Source: Liolophura sinensis (Eukaryota; Mollusca; Polyplacophora; Chitonida; Chitonidae). Taken from it: a stretch of DNA of 64,000 bases. A program made the position numbers and the translations under genes. Position 1 is the stretch's first letter, and every line of letters begins with the position of its first letter. The DNA is taken from positions 39,524,458 through 39,588,457 of the forward strand of contig NC_088300.1 in NCBI RefSeq assembly GCF_032854445.1. Direction: 5' to 3'. This document shows, piece by piece, positions 1 to 50,224 of this stretch. Under the pieces are notes generated by a model, which worked only from the letters and a program-made list of their open reading frames with translations, did no database searches and had not been told where the DNA came from.

Positions 1-3000
1 GCCAAGTTGATGGTCATACGGACAGATACATTGTCAAGGTGACTTAGCAATGTCCTTTTAGCTCATCAGTTGTCTGTCATCTGACTAATGCATCCTGATC
101 ACTGTGTTTATACCATTAGCAGTTAACATGAATGGGGCATACATTTCATTTCATTTGCATTAAAATTGATTTAAGGGTCTGCTTATGACAAATTGTGTAA
201 TTCTTGTGCTGCTAGTGATATTGTTGACATTTGGGTGTGTACATGGTTCTATGCGAACGTATCTGATTGAAGCTTTGGAAAAGTACTTGAAAAGTTTGTC
301 AATGAAATGTGAACTTTCATTTTAGAAATGAAAGAAACAGGATAGTGAATGCTGTATTTTGACCATTTGTCCCTTTGCCCAGTCTGGTTCGACTGTTTTG
401 ATGCAGTTTAAGTCAGGAGGTTTGTCAGATTCATGTACTTGCACCTGGTGAACATCTACTTACTCCAGGCACACTCCCGTGTTAAACACAAATGAAATAA
501 AATAATTAAATGTAGCTCTGAATAATACTTTCAATTTGTTTATCTCGAAAATTAATTATTTCATTTTGTCTGTATTTCTAACTTGTTGTAATCAAAATAT
601 CCTAATGATGAAATTCAAAACTCACTTGGCCTTCTTTTACACTCGCTATGTACCAGTAATAAAATAAAGGAATTCATGAATGTGCCCCTTTTCCTTGTTG
701 GATATAAACTTCAGACTAATTGTGCTAAATTTAGACTTCACAGTACACTAGAATACAAGGTATTTCTAAGAGATATGTCTGAACCAATCTGTGTTCAAGT
801 TGAATGGATATGGCCCTTTGATTGGATAATATTAGTAATGGACAGGGCCAATCAAAAGTTGATTGTTCCCAGGATATACACTTACATTTGTTTCTGAAGT
901 GTTGGCTCAAATGGAGAGGAGTGTACGGCTTGGGTGAATAATACAGGTGTTCCCATATACTGGTGATTTACGTTGAGAATGATGGATTTCTTTGTATTTA
1001 GATACCTATACATTGAAAATCCTTGTGCATCTACTGCTATGTCCGCACATGACACGTCAAGAGTCGGAGTCAAGTATGTACATGTAGATCCACTGCCCCT
1101 TTGTCACAGCTCCGATGGTACTGAGGGCACTGTAAAGCCAACACATCCATAGAGGATGTATGGACAGCTGTTGGCATTGCATGGTGCAGAGCAATCAGTA
1201 ATTTACATGCCAGCTATTCGAAGCACTTGTTGCCCTCATACCCCCGCCCCCAGTGAGACTATTGGGAGACTTCCCTTCACACATGAGCCCATGCATTGAC
1301 TCACCCAGTCTTCCTTAGTGATCTACACCACTCTCCAAATGCCCCAGCTGATCTGATAGGTCGACTATCAGCAGAGCAGACACTTCAGTCCTGGTCATAC
1401 AACCGCCAGAACCTCGTCCCCAGGGGTTCTGCCTCAACTACTATCCAACTGTTAACCATGCTCAAGCCTTCATTAAAAACCACAAGACCCAATTTGTGGG
1501 AAATGTGGAAAGTGCTTGTATGAATTTTTTAAGGGTATTGTGTTCTGGCAAGCTCGGTCCAAATTACCAGTGATGATAGAAGGTACAATGGCCTGTCACT
1601 CTTGAGGCCTTTTCCTGATTCCCAAATGTCAAAGTCTGTTTTTCCTAATTTGATCGTGGGCCGGCCAGCTATATTTTGACTTCCTGCAATGGCAGCTGAT
1701 GTAATAGTTTTGTTTCCCCAGTTTTTCTGGGGCCTGAAGGTAAGCCCACTTGTACCTGAAACATTTCTCTCTCTTTCCACACCCTTGACGTGTCATGTGC
1801 GGACATTGGTCGTCTAATTATGTACCGTTACCTCAGAATACAACTCTGTCACTTTTGCCTAGTGATGAAATCAAAAAATCTAACTGATGACCTTGACTGT
1901 GTCACTGCGACCTTGACCCAGAACTTGTCACTGGTTGTTGTTGAACTAGTTCACCCTTTGGCCAGTTCTATTTTCTACATCAGTGGATAAAAGGTAGATG
2001 GATTATGTTAAGGCACATCTGCAGAAAGTAGTTATGTCATATTCATATAATAAATTCTATCCTATTTGAAAGAGTCAAGTTATTATGTCTGTATCTTAGT
2101 TTAATTAAAAATGAGATACCTGCCAACCAATTTTGTATATTTGCTATCTGGTGACTACAATGCCGATTTATGCATATGAATTAAAATCAGGTTTGAAATG
2201 ACTGAGACATGCATGTAATCCAACCTCTCCTGTTTCACCCCGGAATACATTTGACAGTGATCACAATCTCTGTCACTCTGATTTCGCTTATTAACTCTTG
2301 AGCTAGCAAGAGCTGATGATGTTATCTTTGAAGCTATTTTGCTAATGTTAAATGACAAGTGCGATAAACTAAATAAAGATTACCGGAAACATTGCTTGTC
2401 GTCCGTCACATATTAACATGATTGCTCTCATTAGAGTACAGCATGAAATACAGAAATTTTTTTCGTGCATAAACACCTAATGTGTAAAAACGGCACCATC
2501 TTTTTATCATTTCTTGTGGAAGTTCAAAAAGCGAATAGTGAGTTTAATTATAGATATTTAGAATTAATGGCCAATATTAAGCAATACTGTATATGGACTT
2601 TCGGAAAATTTTGAGCTGAAAAAGTTTCATATAGTGATGTCCTATATATTCTTATAGCAATCTTTGAGATACATCCAAAGCACAGTTTCAAATGGATGTT
2701 GGATTTGTGACGAAACATGATTCTGTATGAAATATTTACCTAGGCCATTTGTCGATGAAGGGCATTGTGATGTGGACCCCAGCATCTTTGTGCATGCATG
2801 TGGCACTTTGCCAGTCAGGGAATCCGGCTAAATTGAACCTGTATTTGGAAATGTTGAGCCAAGAACAGGCCTCTCAATATGATTGATGTTTTACATAATG
2901 GCAGCTGTTTAAATGAAATATTTCTCTGCATGTCACATGGTCTCTGGCAGTAATCCTGCTGCTTTAGTGTGAACCTTCACCATCTAATTGTCTCTTAAAC

Positions 3001-3515
3001 AGGAATCCTCACATATTAAAAGGCCATCTAGATTTTCCTCCTTAGTAACCATTTTTTAAGTCCTGTCCATTATGATGCGAGGAACATGGTCCCCTACTTT
3101 ACCCCATTACCACATACAAGGAGCAGAACAACTTCTATAGGAGAATTGCCTGCCCATTTCTTAATGTGGATTTCCATCAGAAGAGATTTTTTTTACAAAT
3201 GGATACTTGTATGTTATGTTATCTGCACTCCCATTCAACCAGTGTGAGGAATCATGTAGGTTATTAAAGTTTCAAAAATTTTGTGAACTACGTTCTTATT
3301 ATGCGAACAATGCAAGTGCCTACAGTCTAAGATATTAGCTGTACAGAAATTAAATATCTTACACAAAGCAGTTTGTTCCTTGTATATAGAACATTGGCAG
3401 CAAGATTTTGAAAAGAGATGTATATAGATGCACCTTATGAGAAGGTTATTGTGAATTGATTTATGAAGCTAAGTTGTACATGTGTTGATTGATCAGTTAA
3501 CATTTTGTTTTCCAG
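1..3515. other. Liprin-alpha intron (5' part)
   Basis: No exon of the upstream coiled coil recognised. Apart from the inverted repeat pair at 1039/1784 I see nothing structured; short open frames here lack homology. Confidence 0.7.
1039..1806. repeat. 23-bp perfect inverted repeat pair, 0.77 kb apart
   Basis: GTCCGCACATGACACGTCAA at 1041-1060 has its exact reverse complement at 1785-1804; the match spans 1039-1061 and 1784-1806. Beyond the perfect core, the outward flanks retain weak similarity. Could be the ends or arms of a DNA element. Confidence 0.7.
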
Positions 3516-41355
<37,840 letters not shown>

Positions 41356-42240
41356 AAAGCTGGCATGGACGTGAACTTTTTAATAAAAAGTCTCATAGGG
41401 AGACTTGTGTACTTAATATGTATGAAATACCCTTTGACATCAACTACTGCACTTGTAACATTAGACTCCATTTGTATATGCATTATCAAGTTTTACAAGG
41501 CCACAAGGTTGACTGTATTTGTAAATGTATTAGTAGTGGTATTCCAATCCTGATGGCATACATTGTATGTAGATGTTAGATATCGTGGATAAGCCAGGCT
41601 GGATTTCAAACCTTCTGGTCTATTTAATTTATACAGTAGCCAAGGCTGTGTATAGCTAGCTTGTTGTAGGCACCACCATTTGCTCTTAATGTATTTATTC
41701 GAAACCCACCATCTTGTGATACGTTGTGTAGCATTGCACAGTCTTATGCAATGTTTCAACTAGAATCTTGGAAACAGAGATCTTGTTTCAAATCCGTGTA
41801 ATTATTATTACAAAAGATTTTTACAAAAAGTCAGGTGGTCAATTGCTGTGAAGATACTCTTATCCACATCAAGTAATGTTGCCAAATATTTGCATTTATC
41901 TCATTTCATCTTTCCAACTTGTTCATTTTCATGAAATTTGTCCTTCAAAGACTTTCTTTTTGTCCAGATCTCAAGCAGCAATATGCAGGCCTACAGGTCT
42001 TGTGACTTGGGACTCTCCTTTCCTCTCCTCATGGTACCTCATAATGTGGTAGTGATGACACAGCATAAATACTGAATGGTTAATAATGGTACAAACAAAC
42101 AGTTGGATGGACAGTCAGCCAGCCAGAGTGTAACCCATCTGACAAGTAGTCAGTGTCAAACAAAAGCATACACTCTTCCATTAAGACTTCTAGGTTTTGC
42201 CAAATTACATTTATCAACATTTCCATTCAGCATATCAGTG

Positions 42241-42300
42241 AATAAAAATCTGTAAGCCAACATTTTGAGTCTGTGACTTTCATTTTGTGATGTTCAACCG
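42241..42300 (+). terminator. Candidate poly(A) signal for liprin-alpha
   Basis: AATAAA at 42241-42246, followed within 20-60 bases by a T/GT-rich stretch (GACTTTCATTTTGTGATGTT). It would give an 0.9-kb 3' UTR. An earlier AATAAA at 41382 is only 27 bases past the stop. Confidence 0.4.
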
Positions 42301-42500
42301 TGATGTTCTGCTATGAAAAGCTGGTTATCTGGATTCTTTCTGTCTAGGGAGGTTCAGAAAATTCAGTGTCTGTTTAGAGTAGTTCATTGATTGGCTGACC
42401 ATGATTAACTATGATAAACAATACCATAAAACTCGGAACAGGACACGGCTCTTTTACTGGTTAGGTCTCACTTTTCTATGTGAATTTTCTTCAAAATAAT

Positions 42501-42656
42501 TTATTTTATTTATTTGTGTATTTGATTGGTGTTCTACGACATACTCAAGAATATTTCACAAATACCACGGCAGCCAGCGTTATGATGGGAGGAAACAAGG
42601 GGTAAACCCACAACCATCTGCAGGTTGCTGGCTGACCTTCCCACCTATGGCCAGTC
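42501..42656 (-). mobile_element. SINE 3' half
   Basis: TTTGATTGGTGTTCTACGAC, CTCAAGAATATTTCAC and GGTTGCTGGCTGACCTTCCC in reverse orientation. Downstream of the candidate liprin poly(A) site. Confidence 0.85.
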
Positions 42657-43209
42657 TATAAAATAATTGGACTGGCAGTGAACACAAGTCTATGTGATAG
42701 GATTCGAATTGCACGCTTAATTGTGATTCTTCCTTACATGAATCTCGCACCTCGTAACATTGAAGAAATACGATGTAATTCAAACTTTGGGACATAGTAA
42801 CGAGTTTTCTTCTGATAAATGTATAAAGCTGTCAGCTTTGTTGCCCAGTGAAGTGTTTTATTGAGGCAAATCTACATACAAAGTTTTCCTGAAGTGACAC
42901 CATCAGTACATTTAATAATGCTAAGATTTCTACTGGAAACCAGTTTTGCTTTTTTTTTGTCCTGGAACATCCGTTTCAAGTAATGTAGACTTCTAAAATA
43001 ACAGCGGTTTAAGCTGTGATCTCAGTGGGTTTTGAGTCAATCCTACATCAGACCCTACTGAAGATATATGTACCTATCAAGGAGTTTCTGCTTGAATCCA
43101 GTCACCATGGTGGGTAAATGTGTCTCTTGTGGCAGCATTTTGGCTCTGGGCAGAATTTGTGCATTTCCCTGCCCTCCACAGACATGTGGCCTTGGAGCAA
43201 TGAGTCTGG

Positions 43210-43300
43210 GCGCACCCTGTCCAGAGACGAGATTAAACCTGCATGCATGGATTCCAGCACCTCGGCCACATAGGGCATGTTGAACAGCTCATTGTGTTTC
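43210..43300 (-). mobile_element. Possible second-family tRNA-like SINE head
   Basis: Reverse strand reads ATGTGGCCGAGGTGCTGGAA and then GCAGGTTTAATCTC, spaced like tRNA A and B boxes of a Leu/Ser-type tRNA. No intact tRNA fold was confirmed. Confidence 0.35.
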
Positions 43301-44811
43301 TTGCCCTCAGTACTCTTACATGATTCATTGGTTTCATTGGTTTTGCCCTTATAGCATTTTCCCGTCTTCCAGATAAAATGCACTTGTTTTCTGCATTGCC
43401 AAATGAGCTTGCATGTACTGGTTCTGATGGCAAGAAATAGAAATATGAATTGAATACTGACAATAACAGGTCCAGAAGGCTGATATAATTATTTGATTGT
43501 TAATTTTCTCCCTACGATAAACGCCGCTAATGAGACTATAATCTACAGTTGACTATTACCAACGTAAAACAACAACTTGATAAATCACAAAAGAAATGTA
43601 ATGTGATTCTTTCGGGTGTAGTAGGCATTATTTTTATTGCTGCTGTCAGACACAGGGTGTGTTTACAAGTATTAATCAAGAATGGGCAGGTGATAACAGA
43701 ACATAGACAATCATAGACACAAGTATTATCACAAACTAAGCATAAGCAGGCAAACAGATGTAAATACATGTATTTATAGATATATATATATAAGTACATA
43801 GGGTGTGGTGGATGGTGGGGAGATTAGAAGTGTACAGGTAACACTGCCGGCCGCTGGCAAATTGTGCCTAGTTACTACAACAACGTAAAAGTAGGTCCCA
43901 CCCACATTTGTAACTTTTTCTGTCACAACAGCCAATGGCATCAGAGGGTATTCAACAGCTTACAGCTGTGCCCATAAATAAAGATCAAACTCCTAAGGTC
44001 CCAAATGAAGCTCGGTGCCCAGTCATGGTTCAGGGATAAGCACATGTTGACCGGCGCATGTTAACCATCTGGAGATGTCATTGCTTTGAAGAAAACATGA
44101 TTGGGAGTTACACCTACAACTCTGGCCAGATTGTCTCCAGTGCAAAATTAAAATCAGATTAACAGTATAATCCTATCCTAGTTCAATGCCATATTTAAGA
44201 ATTTTTCACTTGCAAACAGTTTGGCAGTTTTAAGGGGTCAATGTAGGAGATCCAGTAAAGGTATTCCCAAAGAACCACATTTACAGGCACACACAATGAC
44301 ATTACCAACGATTACTAGTGCTGATAATTATAAAATTTACAAAAACAAAAAACCTACATGACAAGGAGACACTCCAGTCATGAACTTTTCTTTTTTTTTA
44401 AAGGCACTTTGATGCAACATTGACCACTAATAAATTATGCACCATTCTGACTGAATATTAGAAAAGAAGACAACTCGATTGCGTCTTGAACAAACAGCTT
44501 GGAGGCAATAAAGCTCTCCAAGTGGGTCCACAGCATAAAGTAAGGTATTGTTTGATATGTGGACAAACGCGAGAAGGTAGAGAGGCAAAGTTAACATCAG
44601 AAAAATAGTATCAACATTTTACTGCAGGGACAGCCTTTCTGTCTGAGGGACAATATTGGTAATAGTCTCTCAGCGACAGGTTACAGAAATATATATATCC
44701 ATAACCTGTCAGTGAGAACCGTGTAATGTATTTATATTGCAAAAGAGCCATGAATTCAGCGCAGAAGGCTGATGTATCTGAGATGGATAACCTTCAGATT
44801 TAAGGATAAGT

Positions 44812-45064
44812 ATTCAGGTTGAGGGACAGCTATTCTGGTGAAGGGATAGCCATTCAGGTTGAGGGATAAACATTCAGGTTGATGGATAGTCATTTAGGTT
44901 GAGGGATAGCTATTTAGGTTGATAGATAGCCATTTAGGTTGAGGGATAGCTATTTTGGTGATGGGATAGCCATTCAGGCTGATAGATAGCCATTTGGTTT
45001 TAGAGATAGCTGTAAGGAATAACCACTGAGGTTGTGGGATTGTCATTAGGTTGGGGGATAGCCT
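44812..45064. repeat. Degenerate 20-25 bp tandem repeat
   Basis: Imperfect units of the type TTGAGGGATAGCCATTCAGG, about ten copies, between liprin-alpha and the nurim-like gene. Confidence 0.8.
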
Positions 45065-45687
45065 CTTGTAGCTTAATAACAATACAACAAATTAAGAACC
45101 AAGAGCACAAGAGCAAAACATCATTTCTTTAGCCTACCCATACATATACCTACAAACTAAAGAGTACACACATGGAATAACAAAAATACTATCACCAAGA
45201 AGAATCAATCTTTCACCGGCGTGCCATCAGAAGAAGTGTTTATAAACACATTTCAGCAGGTTTTGCTCAGAGCTGTCAAGATAAAGCATCAATATTTCAT
45301 GTAGAAATATAATGTTTAAAATTTTACATCAGTAGGTTGATACATTTACATGTTGACATTTCTTGATGAAAATTAATTTGCAAACAAATTAATGATGAAG
45401 TTTGTCACACATAGGGATTGTCAACATTTTGGTCATTTTCTCCCTTTGTGTTTTTGAGAGTCGCATGGCGGAATTCTTTCATTTCTCACTTATTTTTCAA
45501 CACAATGCTTTGAAATTTGGCACAGGGTGTAGCTAAATAAGTATTCAAGAACGGTCACATACATTTTGAAATTGATCTCAATTAGTTTTAAAGAAAACCA
45601 AAACTTTTGAAAATTTTGAAAGTTTGAACTTTGATGAGTATTAAAAACTTGTGGGACAATATTTTTAGTTAATACTAAACATATTCA

Positions 45688-46515
45688 TGTAGGAAACTGG
45701 GGTTGGGGGGATACCAAAGCTGTAGGGGTGCTGGGGGAATGCCAAATCTGTAGGAAACTGAGGGGTGCTGGGGGAATGCCAAATCTGTAGGAAACTGATG
45801 GGTGCTGGGGGGATACCAAATCTTTAGGAAACTGGGGTTGGGGAGATGCCAAATCTGTAGGAAACTGAGGGGTGCAGGGGGGATACCAAATCTTTTGGAA
45901 ACTGGGGTTGGGGAGATGCCAAATTTGTAGGAAACTGAGGGGTGCTGAGGGGATACCAAATCTGTAGGAAACTTGGGTTGGGGAGATACCAAATCTGTAG
46001 GAAAATGAGGCGTGCTGGGGGGATACCAAATCTGCAGGAAGCAGGGGTTGGGGAGATGCCAAATTTGCATGAAGCAGGGGCTGGGGAGATGCCAAATCTG
46101 TGGGAAGCAGGGGTTGGGGAGATGCCAAATCTGTAGGAAGCTGAGATTGAGGAGATGCCAAATCTGCAGGAAGCAGGGGTTTGGGAAATGCGAAATCTGT
46201 AGGAAGCAGAGGTTGGGGAGATGCCAAATCTGTAGGAAGCAGAGGTTGGGGAGATGTCAAATCTTCAGGAAGCAGGGGCTGGGGAGATGCCAAATCTGCA
46301 GGGAGCAGGGGTTGGGCAGATGCCAAATCTGTAGGAAGCAGAGGTTGGGGAGATGCCAAATCTTCAGGAAGCAGGGGTTGAGGAGATGCCAGATCTGTAG
46401 GAAACTCAGGATGCTGAGGAGATACCAAATCTGTAGGAAACTGAGGGGTGCTGGGGGGATACCAACTTTGTAGGAAACTGAGGGAGCTGGGGTGATACCA
46501 AATCTGTAGGAAAGT
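45688..46515. repeat. 36-40 bp minisatellite, about 22 units
   Basis: Units of the type GGTTGGGGAGATGCCAAATC plus TGTAGGAAGCAGG. The flanks use a longer variant (GAGGGGTGCTGGGGGGATAC); the middle (46040-46400) is a regular 36-bp array. The 36-bp period leaves a 247-codon minus-strand frame (45685-46428) reading LASPQPLLPTD repeatedly. No splice or homology support for a protein. Confidence 0.93.
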
Positions 46516-46533
46516 GTGTGTGGCAAGGGATGA

Positions 46534-46766
46534 CTTGATTTGATTGGTGTTTCATGCCATACTCAAGAATATTTCATTTATACCAACGAGGCCCACATTA
46601 TGGTGGGAGGAAACCCACAACCATCCTCAGGTTGCTGCCAGACCTTCCCACGTACGGCCGGAGAGGAATTAAGCCAGGATGAGCTGAACTTGACCTCACA
46701 GTGACCGCACTGGTGAGAGGCTCCCGGGTCAATGCACCGCATCCACGCCAACTCCCTTGGTCACGG
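46534..46766 (-). mobile_element. SINE, near full length
   Basis: Tail-to-head in reverse: TTGATTGGTGTTTCATGCCA ... GCCAGGATGAGCTGAACTTG ... GTGAGAGGCTCCCGGG. Sits 3' of the nurim-like stop codon. Confidence 0.9.
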
Positions 46767-46954
46767 GGGGTCTGGTATGACGCCAGGTGGAGAGGAGGAT
46801 GTAAGAAAATCTGTAGGGTACTGGGAGGTGATAGCCTACCAAATCCATCCATACCCTTGATGTCAAACCTTTGTGCTGTCAACTTTTCACTTCATTCAGA
46901 GTGACCTTCAAAAAAATCAACCAGTTCAGTGTGAGATTTGGACATTTGGAGTTT

Positions 46955-47215
46955 TCAGTGACTGTTGGGCACATTCAGGTTCTTCACAGTCTGATTTATG
47001 TACATGTATTCTCCGTCCATCACCCCAGGTCCACTGATCACAAAGACAACGAGGGCAGCGGCTAACAAACACCTATCCAGGCTCATGACTGGGTGAAGCC
47101 AGAGGAGGCTCAAGAAGCAGATCATTCCTGGGTGACGCAGTTTAGAGTAGAGACGCCGCAGGTACTTGTTGGTGTAGAACAGGGGATGTCTCCACCCGTT
47201 CAGCTGGTACCACAC
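46955..47215 (-). CDS. NRM: Nurim-like last exon
   Basis: 261 bp, phase 0, ending TGA at 46955-46957. Starts VWYQLNGWRHPLFYTNKYLR then RLYSKLRHPGMICFLSLLWL, matching nurim RLFSHLRHP plus the following membrane helix. The last ~25 residues diverge from the human tail, though the MDGEYMYI region is placed like the human LDQQDLRYL. Confidence 0.88.
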   Translation of the reverse strand: MWYQLNGWRHPLFYTNKYLRRLYSKLRHPGMICFLSLLWLHPVMSLDRCLLAAALVVFVISGPGVMDGEYMYINQTVKNLNVPNSH

Positions 47216-50084
47216 CTGTAATCACGGAGGAACACAGGTGAGACTGGCTATATCTGCCACAACTCAATGGTTTGATTATTTATTTGATTGTTGTTTAACA
47301 CTACACTGAAGAATTTTCAGTTATACCATGGCAGTTAGTTTTATGAAGGAAGAAACTTGACAGCCTTTGGTAACCACCAGTTTACATATCCACCTACATG
47401 TTATGTACAGATATGTGCAATATAATGATGAAAACAAAGAGGTTTTCATCAGATGTTAGACTGCAAACACAGCCACACAAGCATCGTCAACAGCTTGTCA
47501 CAATCAGTCTCTGCAAACATTGACAGTTGGAGGATTTACAAATTGCTGTCCTACAGCTTGTCACAAACAGTCTATGCAAACGCTGCGAGTGGCAGGATGT
47601 ACAAATTGCTGTCCTACAGCTTGTCACAAACAGTCTCTGCAAATATTGAGAGTGGCAGGATTTACAAATTGCTGTCCAGGCTAGGATTGAACCCTGTACC
47701 TTGTGTGCCCAGGTGATTGAATGACAATCATCTTAGACACATGGCCTGTGCTTTTAATCTGATCTGATCTTATCTGATGAGGACACCCGTAGTTTCTTCT
47801 TCATGGCAGTTTCTGTGAAGACTGGCATTAACTGAAGTAAGAAATTCTTACCTGCTTCAAACCAAGAAATTCTAGAGGGTCGAAACTCATTGCTAGGAAA
47901 ATCAGGCATAACCAGAGGATGGCGTGAAGGCAAAAAAAAAACAGCCAGAGTAATCCCCCTTGGTTTGTCTCCAGCTCCCAAAGTGAGTAGTCTGGAATAG
48001 GTTGCCACCATGATATCATTACCTGGAATGTAACATGACTGTGACATATAACCTGCAAACCTCGAACTATAGGCTCACGGGTAATGTATTGAAAATTTTT
48101 ATTGCAACTTTGTTGTTTAACGCCATACCGTATTCAAGAATATTTCACTCATATGATGGCTGCCAGTGAATTATGATTGGGGGGGGGGGGGTAAGGGGGG
48201 GAGCCGGAGTGCTCAGAAAACTTATTCAAACAAGTCACATTGGTGGAAGACAAGTGGACTCCAGAAAACTTCATGTAAGAAAACATGAGAGAACACTACA
48301 AGTGTTTACTAAACATATTTCCACTAGAATGTGGTCTTTTCAGCTAATAAATGTGCTAAACCTGGATTTTGCTCATGTTTATATTTTTAATATATTCATA
48401 AATATCATCGTAATTAAGATTAAATAATTATGTTTGGATATAAACAAATTTACATTGGAATAAATTCATTAGACATCCTTAATCAGAACATTATTACCTG
48501 CAGACGATATGTACTTTTTATGTAGACACAAAGTTTGTTTGTTTCTAAACTTTCTTGGGGTTCAGTTTTGCTATTTTTCATATGATGTACCCTAAAATAC
48601 ATTGACTGGATTGGTCAGTGTCAGAGCTTTCACAAAGAGTACAATTTTGTCTGTCTGCACAGAATAATGCTTTCAGAATATGCTTGAAACAACACTTTGC
48701 AAAGATGCAAAAAAATGAAGAATTACAGAGGCAGCAAATATTACCACAGAGTGCATGCCCTTCAAACATGCTCATTCTAATGCTGGAAACTCTTTCACAA
48801 AACTTCAAAACTCCTGTAAAAGACGTCGCCTTATGGCACCAATACAACTTCTTGTAAGAAAATATGATGAGAAATAGGAGTTACAAAGTGTTGTGAAAGT
48901 TGGCCCGAATTTATTTAAGGCACAAGTGCTGCCTCACACTGAATACAATGACAGAGATACCAGTTTTGACATCCCATTCACTTACTGTATACCAACACAA
49001 AGACAACCTATACTTGGCCAATCTCCTTATACCAAGCACCAAGTAACTGGGATTGATAGGCTGCTATAATGCTTCACTCAAGGTCTCATTCATATGAACA
49101 GGGGTCAGTGTTAGGTGTGGTCAAGTACGTTAGCACTGGAATGCCTGTAGCAATCCACTGCCCTTTACCAAGTAACTGAAGCAATTTCCCCGCCGTGATG
49201 CAATAACGTTGATTTCAGTGAGTATTGTAGCTAGGCCTATGCAATATACATGGAGCTGAAAAACAAGCTTCAGTTGGGCACGGCCACCAACGAGGCCCCT
49301 GTGGGAGATATCACCATTTTTTGCCACCCAGGTTAATTACCCTGTGGAGGACAGGAAATCTTTCACACTTCCGCGCTGCAGACTGGGACAGAGCCCAGAA
49401 AACTTTGCACAGTTTGATAACTCTCATAGGAACAATGCAGCTGTAGCATCTGATGACATTGATGCTATCATTAATGGGACTGATCTTCAGGTCATGACCT
49501 TTGTGAACCTAAGCAGGCAGATGTATGGCTGAGTGCTTGAACAAAATGCATGTAAGCTTGCCGGCAAAAACATTTGAAAGGACAGTTACAAATACACACA
49601 AAGATATTTTTTCCACTAGGAATGTGCCCTGACCCCTGGGCCCTGGCTGTTTGTGATTCTTACTTATTTACTTCTGTCTGGGTTGACAGCACAGCAAAGT
49701 ACATGACCCAGCCAACTCCGTTCCACAGGCTCGTCAGCTTACCTGTAATGAGACAGCTGAAGTCAGATTGTAAACAAGGCGCTCCAACGCCAGTGCCACA
49801 TCCCCAAACGACATAAATAATTCTTTATAAGCCCTTGTTGCCATCAAGCGATGTTGAACAATAAACATGAGGACAAGCAGAACATCTGTAATCACTCGAT
49901 TAAACACTGGGGCATCTGGAAGAGGAATTAAAATCACCACATTAAAATCAGGTTTGTTAATAATGGAATGTACAACTACACAGACAGACATGTACCGGTA
50001 CCAGGTTTATTTTTTTTATTTATTTATTTATTTTTTTTTGGAAGTACCTGTTTGGGACCCCGGCCTTACTGTTTGGCTTGACAT
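46955..50084 (-). CDS. NRM: Nurim-like nuclear envelope membrane protein, gene-level model
   Basis: Nurim is a multi-pass inner nuclear membrane protein related to isoprenylcysteine methyltransferases; its function is poorly known. Three minus-strand exons (49743-49915, 47852-48022, 46955-47215) join in matching phases. They align with remembered human nurim blocks: IVQHRLMATRAYKE, the WWQPIPDYSLWE segment, LEFLGLKQVWYQ, RLYSKLRHPGMICFLSLLWL and the LDR that follows. Hydrophobic stretches predict several membrane helices. The first exon is uncertain: a 37-bp piece (50048-50084) fits the required phase, but the ~213-residue product would lack the first membrane helix of the 262-residue human protein. 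Tail-to-tail with liprin-alpha, head-to-head with the PTGR3 gene. Confidence 0.85.
47265..47400 (-). mobile_element. SINE fragment, diverged
   Basis: TTTGATTGTTGTTTAACACT and GAAGAATTTTCAGTTATACC are reverse-tail relatives. Confidence 0.6.
47491..47679. repeat. 63-bp tandem repeat, 3 units
   Basis: CAGCTTGTCACAAACAGTCT at about 47491, 47554 and 47617; contained in the nurim-like intron 47216-47851. Confidence 0.93.
47852..48022 (-). CDS. NRM: Nurim-like internal exon (membrane helices)
   Basis: 171 bp, phase 0 to 0. Encodes VMISWWQPIPDYSLWE, a strongly hydrophobic helix (LLWLFFFCLHAILWLCLIFL) and FDPLEFLGLKQ. It matches the human VMRYWEPIP and ELMGLKQ anchors. Confidence 0.92.
48023..49742. 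other. Nurim-like gene intron
   Basis: SINE tail fragment at 48107, a G-run at 48180-48190; otherwise unique. Confidence 0.55.
48107..48172 (-). mobile_element. SINE 3' fragment
   Basis: GTTTAACGCCATACCGTATT and CAAGAATATTTCACTCATAT in reverse orientation, next to a G-run at 48180. Confidence 0.75.
49743..49915 (-). CDS. NRM: Nurim-like internal exon
   Basis: 173 bp, phase 1 to 0, acceptor TTCCTCTTCCAG (minus strand). Encodes APVFNRVITDVLLVLMFIVQ then HRLMATRAYKELF and ALERLVYNLTSAVSLQ, matching the human GQHSLMA helix region. Confidence 0.9.
50048..50084 (-). CDS. NRM: Tentative nurim-like first coding exon
   Basis: 37 bp from an ATG to donor CAG/GTACTT (minus strand), leaving phase 1 as the next exon requires; would encode MSSQTVRPGSQT. 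The frame upstream is open to a stop without another ATG. No membrane helix is encoded, so a different upstream first exon is possible. Confidence 0.3.
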
Positions 50085-50224
50085 CCATAGTATTAAACTG
50101 CTAAGAGTCACACAGACATACAGACATGACGTGACTGACACACAGAGGCAAACACACAAAGACAGGATGTTCATCTTCTATCGAGGGGAAGACACGACAA
50201 ATTTTAAATGATCCGCCTATCCGT

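Larger units (their letters stand above)
41356..46954. other. Convergent intergenic region (liprin 3' UTR to nurim-like 3' end)
   Basis: Holds the probable liprin 3' UTR, SINE fragments, a tRNA-like stretch near 43.25 kb, and the arrays at 44.8-45.06 and 45.69-46.5 kb. No additional gene recognised; poly(A) signal of the minus-strand gene not identified. Confidence 0.6.

Noticed and set aside
45685-46428. 247-codon minus-strand open frame, LASPQPLLPTD repeats
   Set aside because: Explained by a 36-bp minisatellite; unit length drift breaks it on both sides.
49734-49991. Nurim-like start at 49991 (MSVCVVVHSIIN...)
   Set aside because: This reads through a good pyrimidine-rich acceptor (TTCCTCTTCCAG) into the exon; upstream residues have no family similarity.
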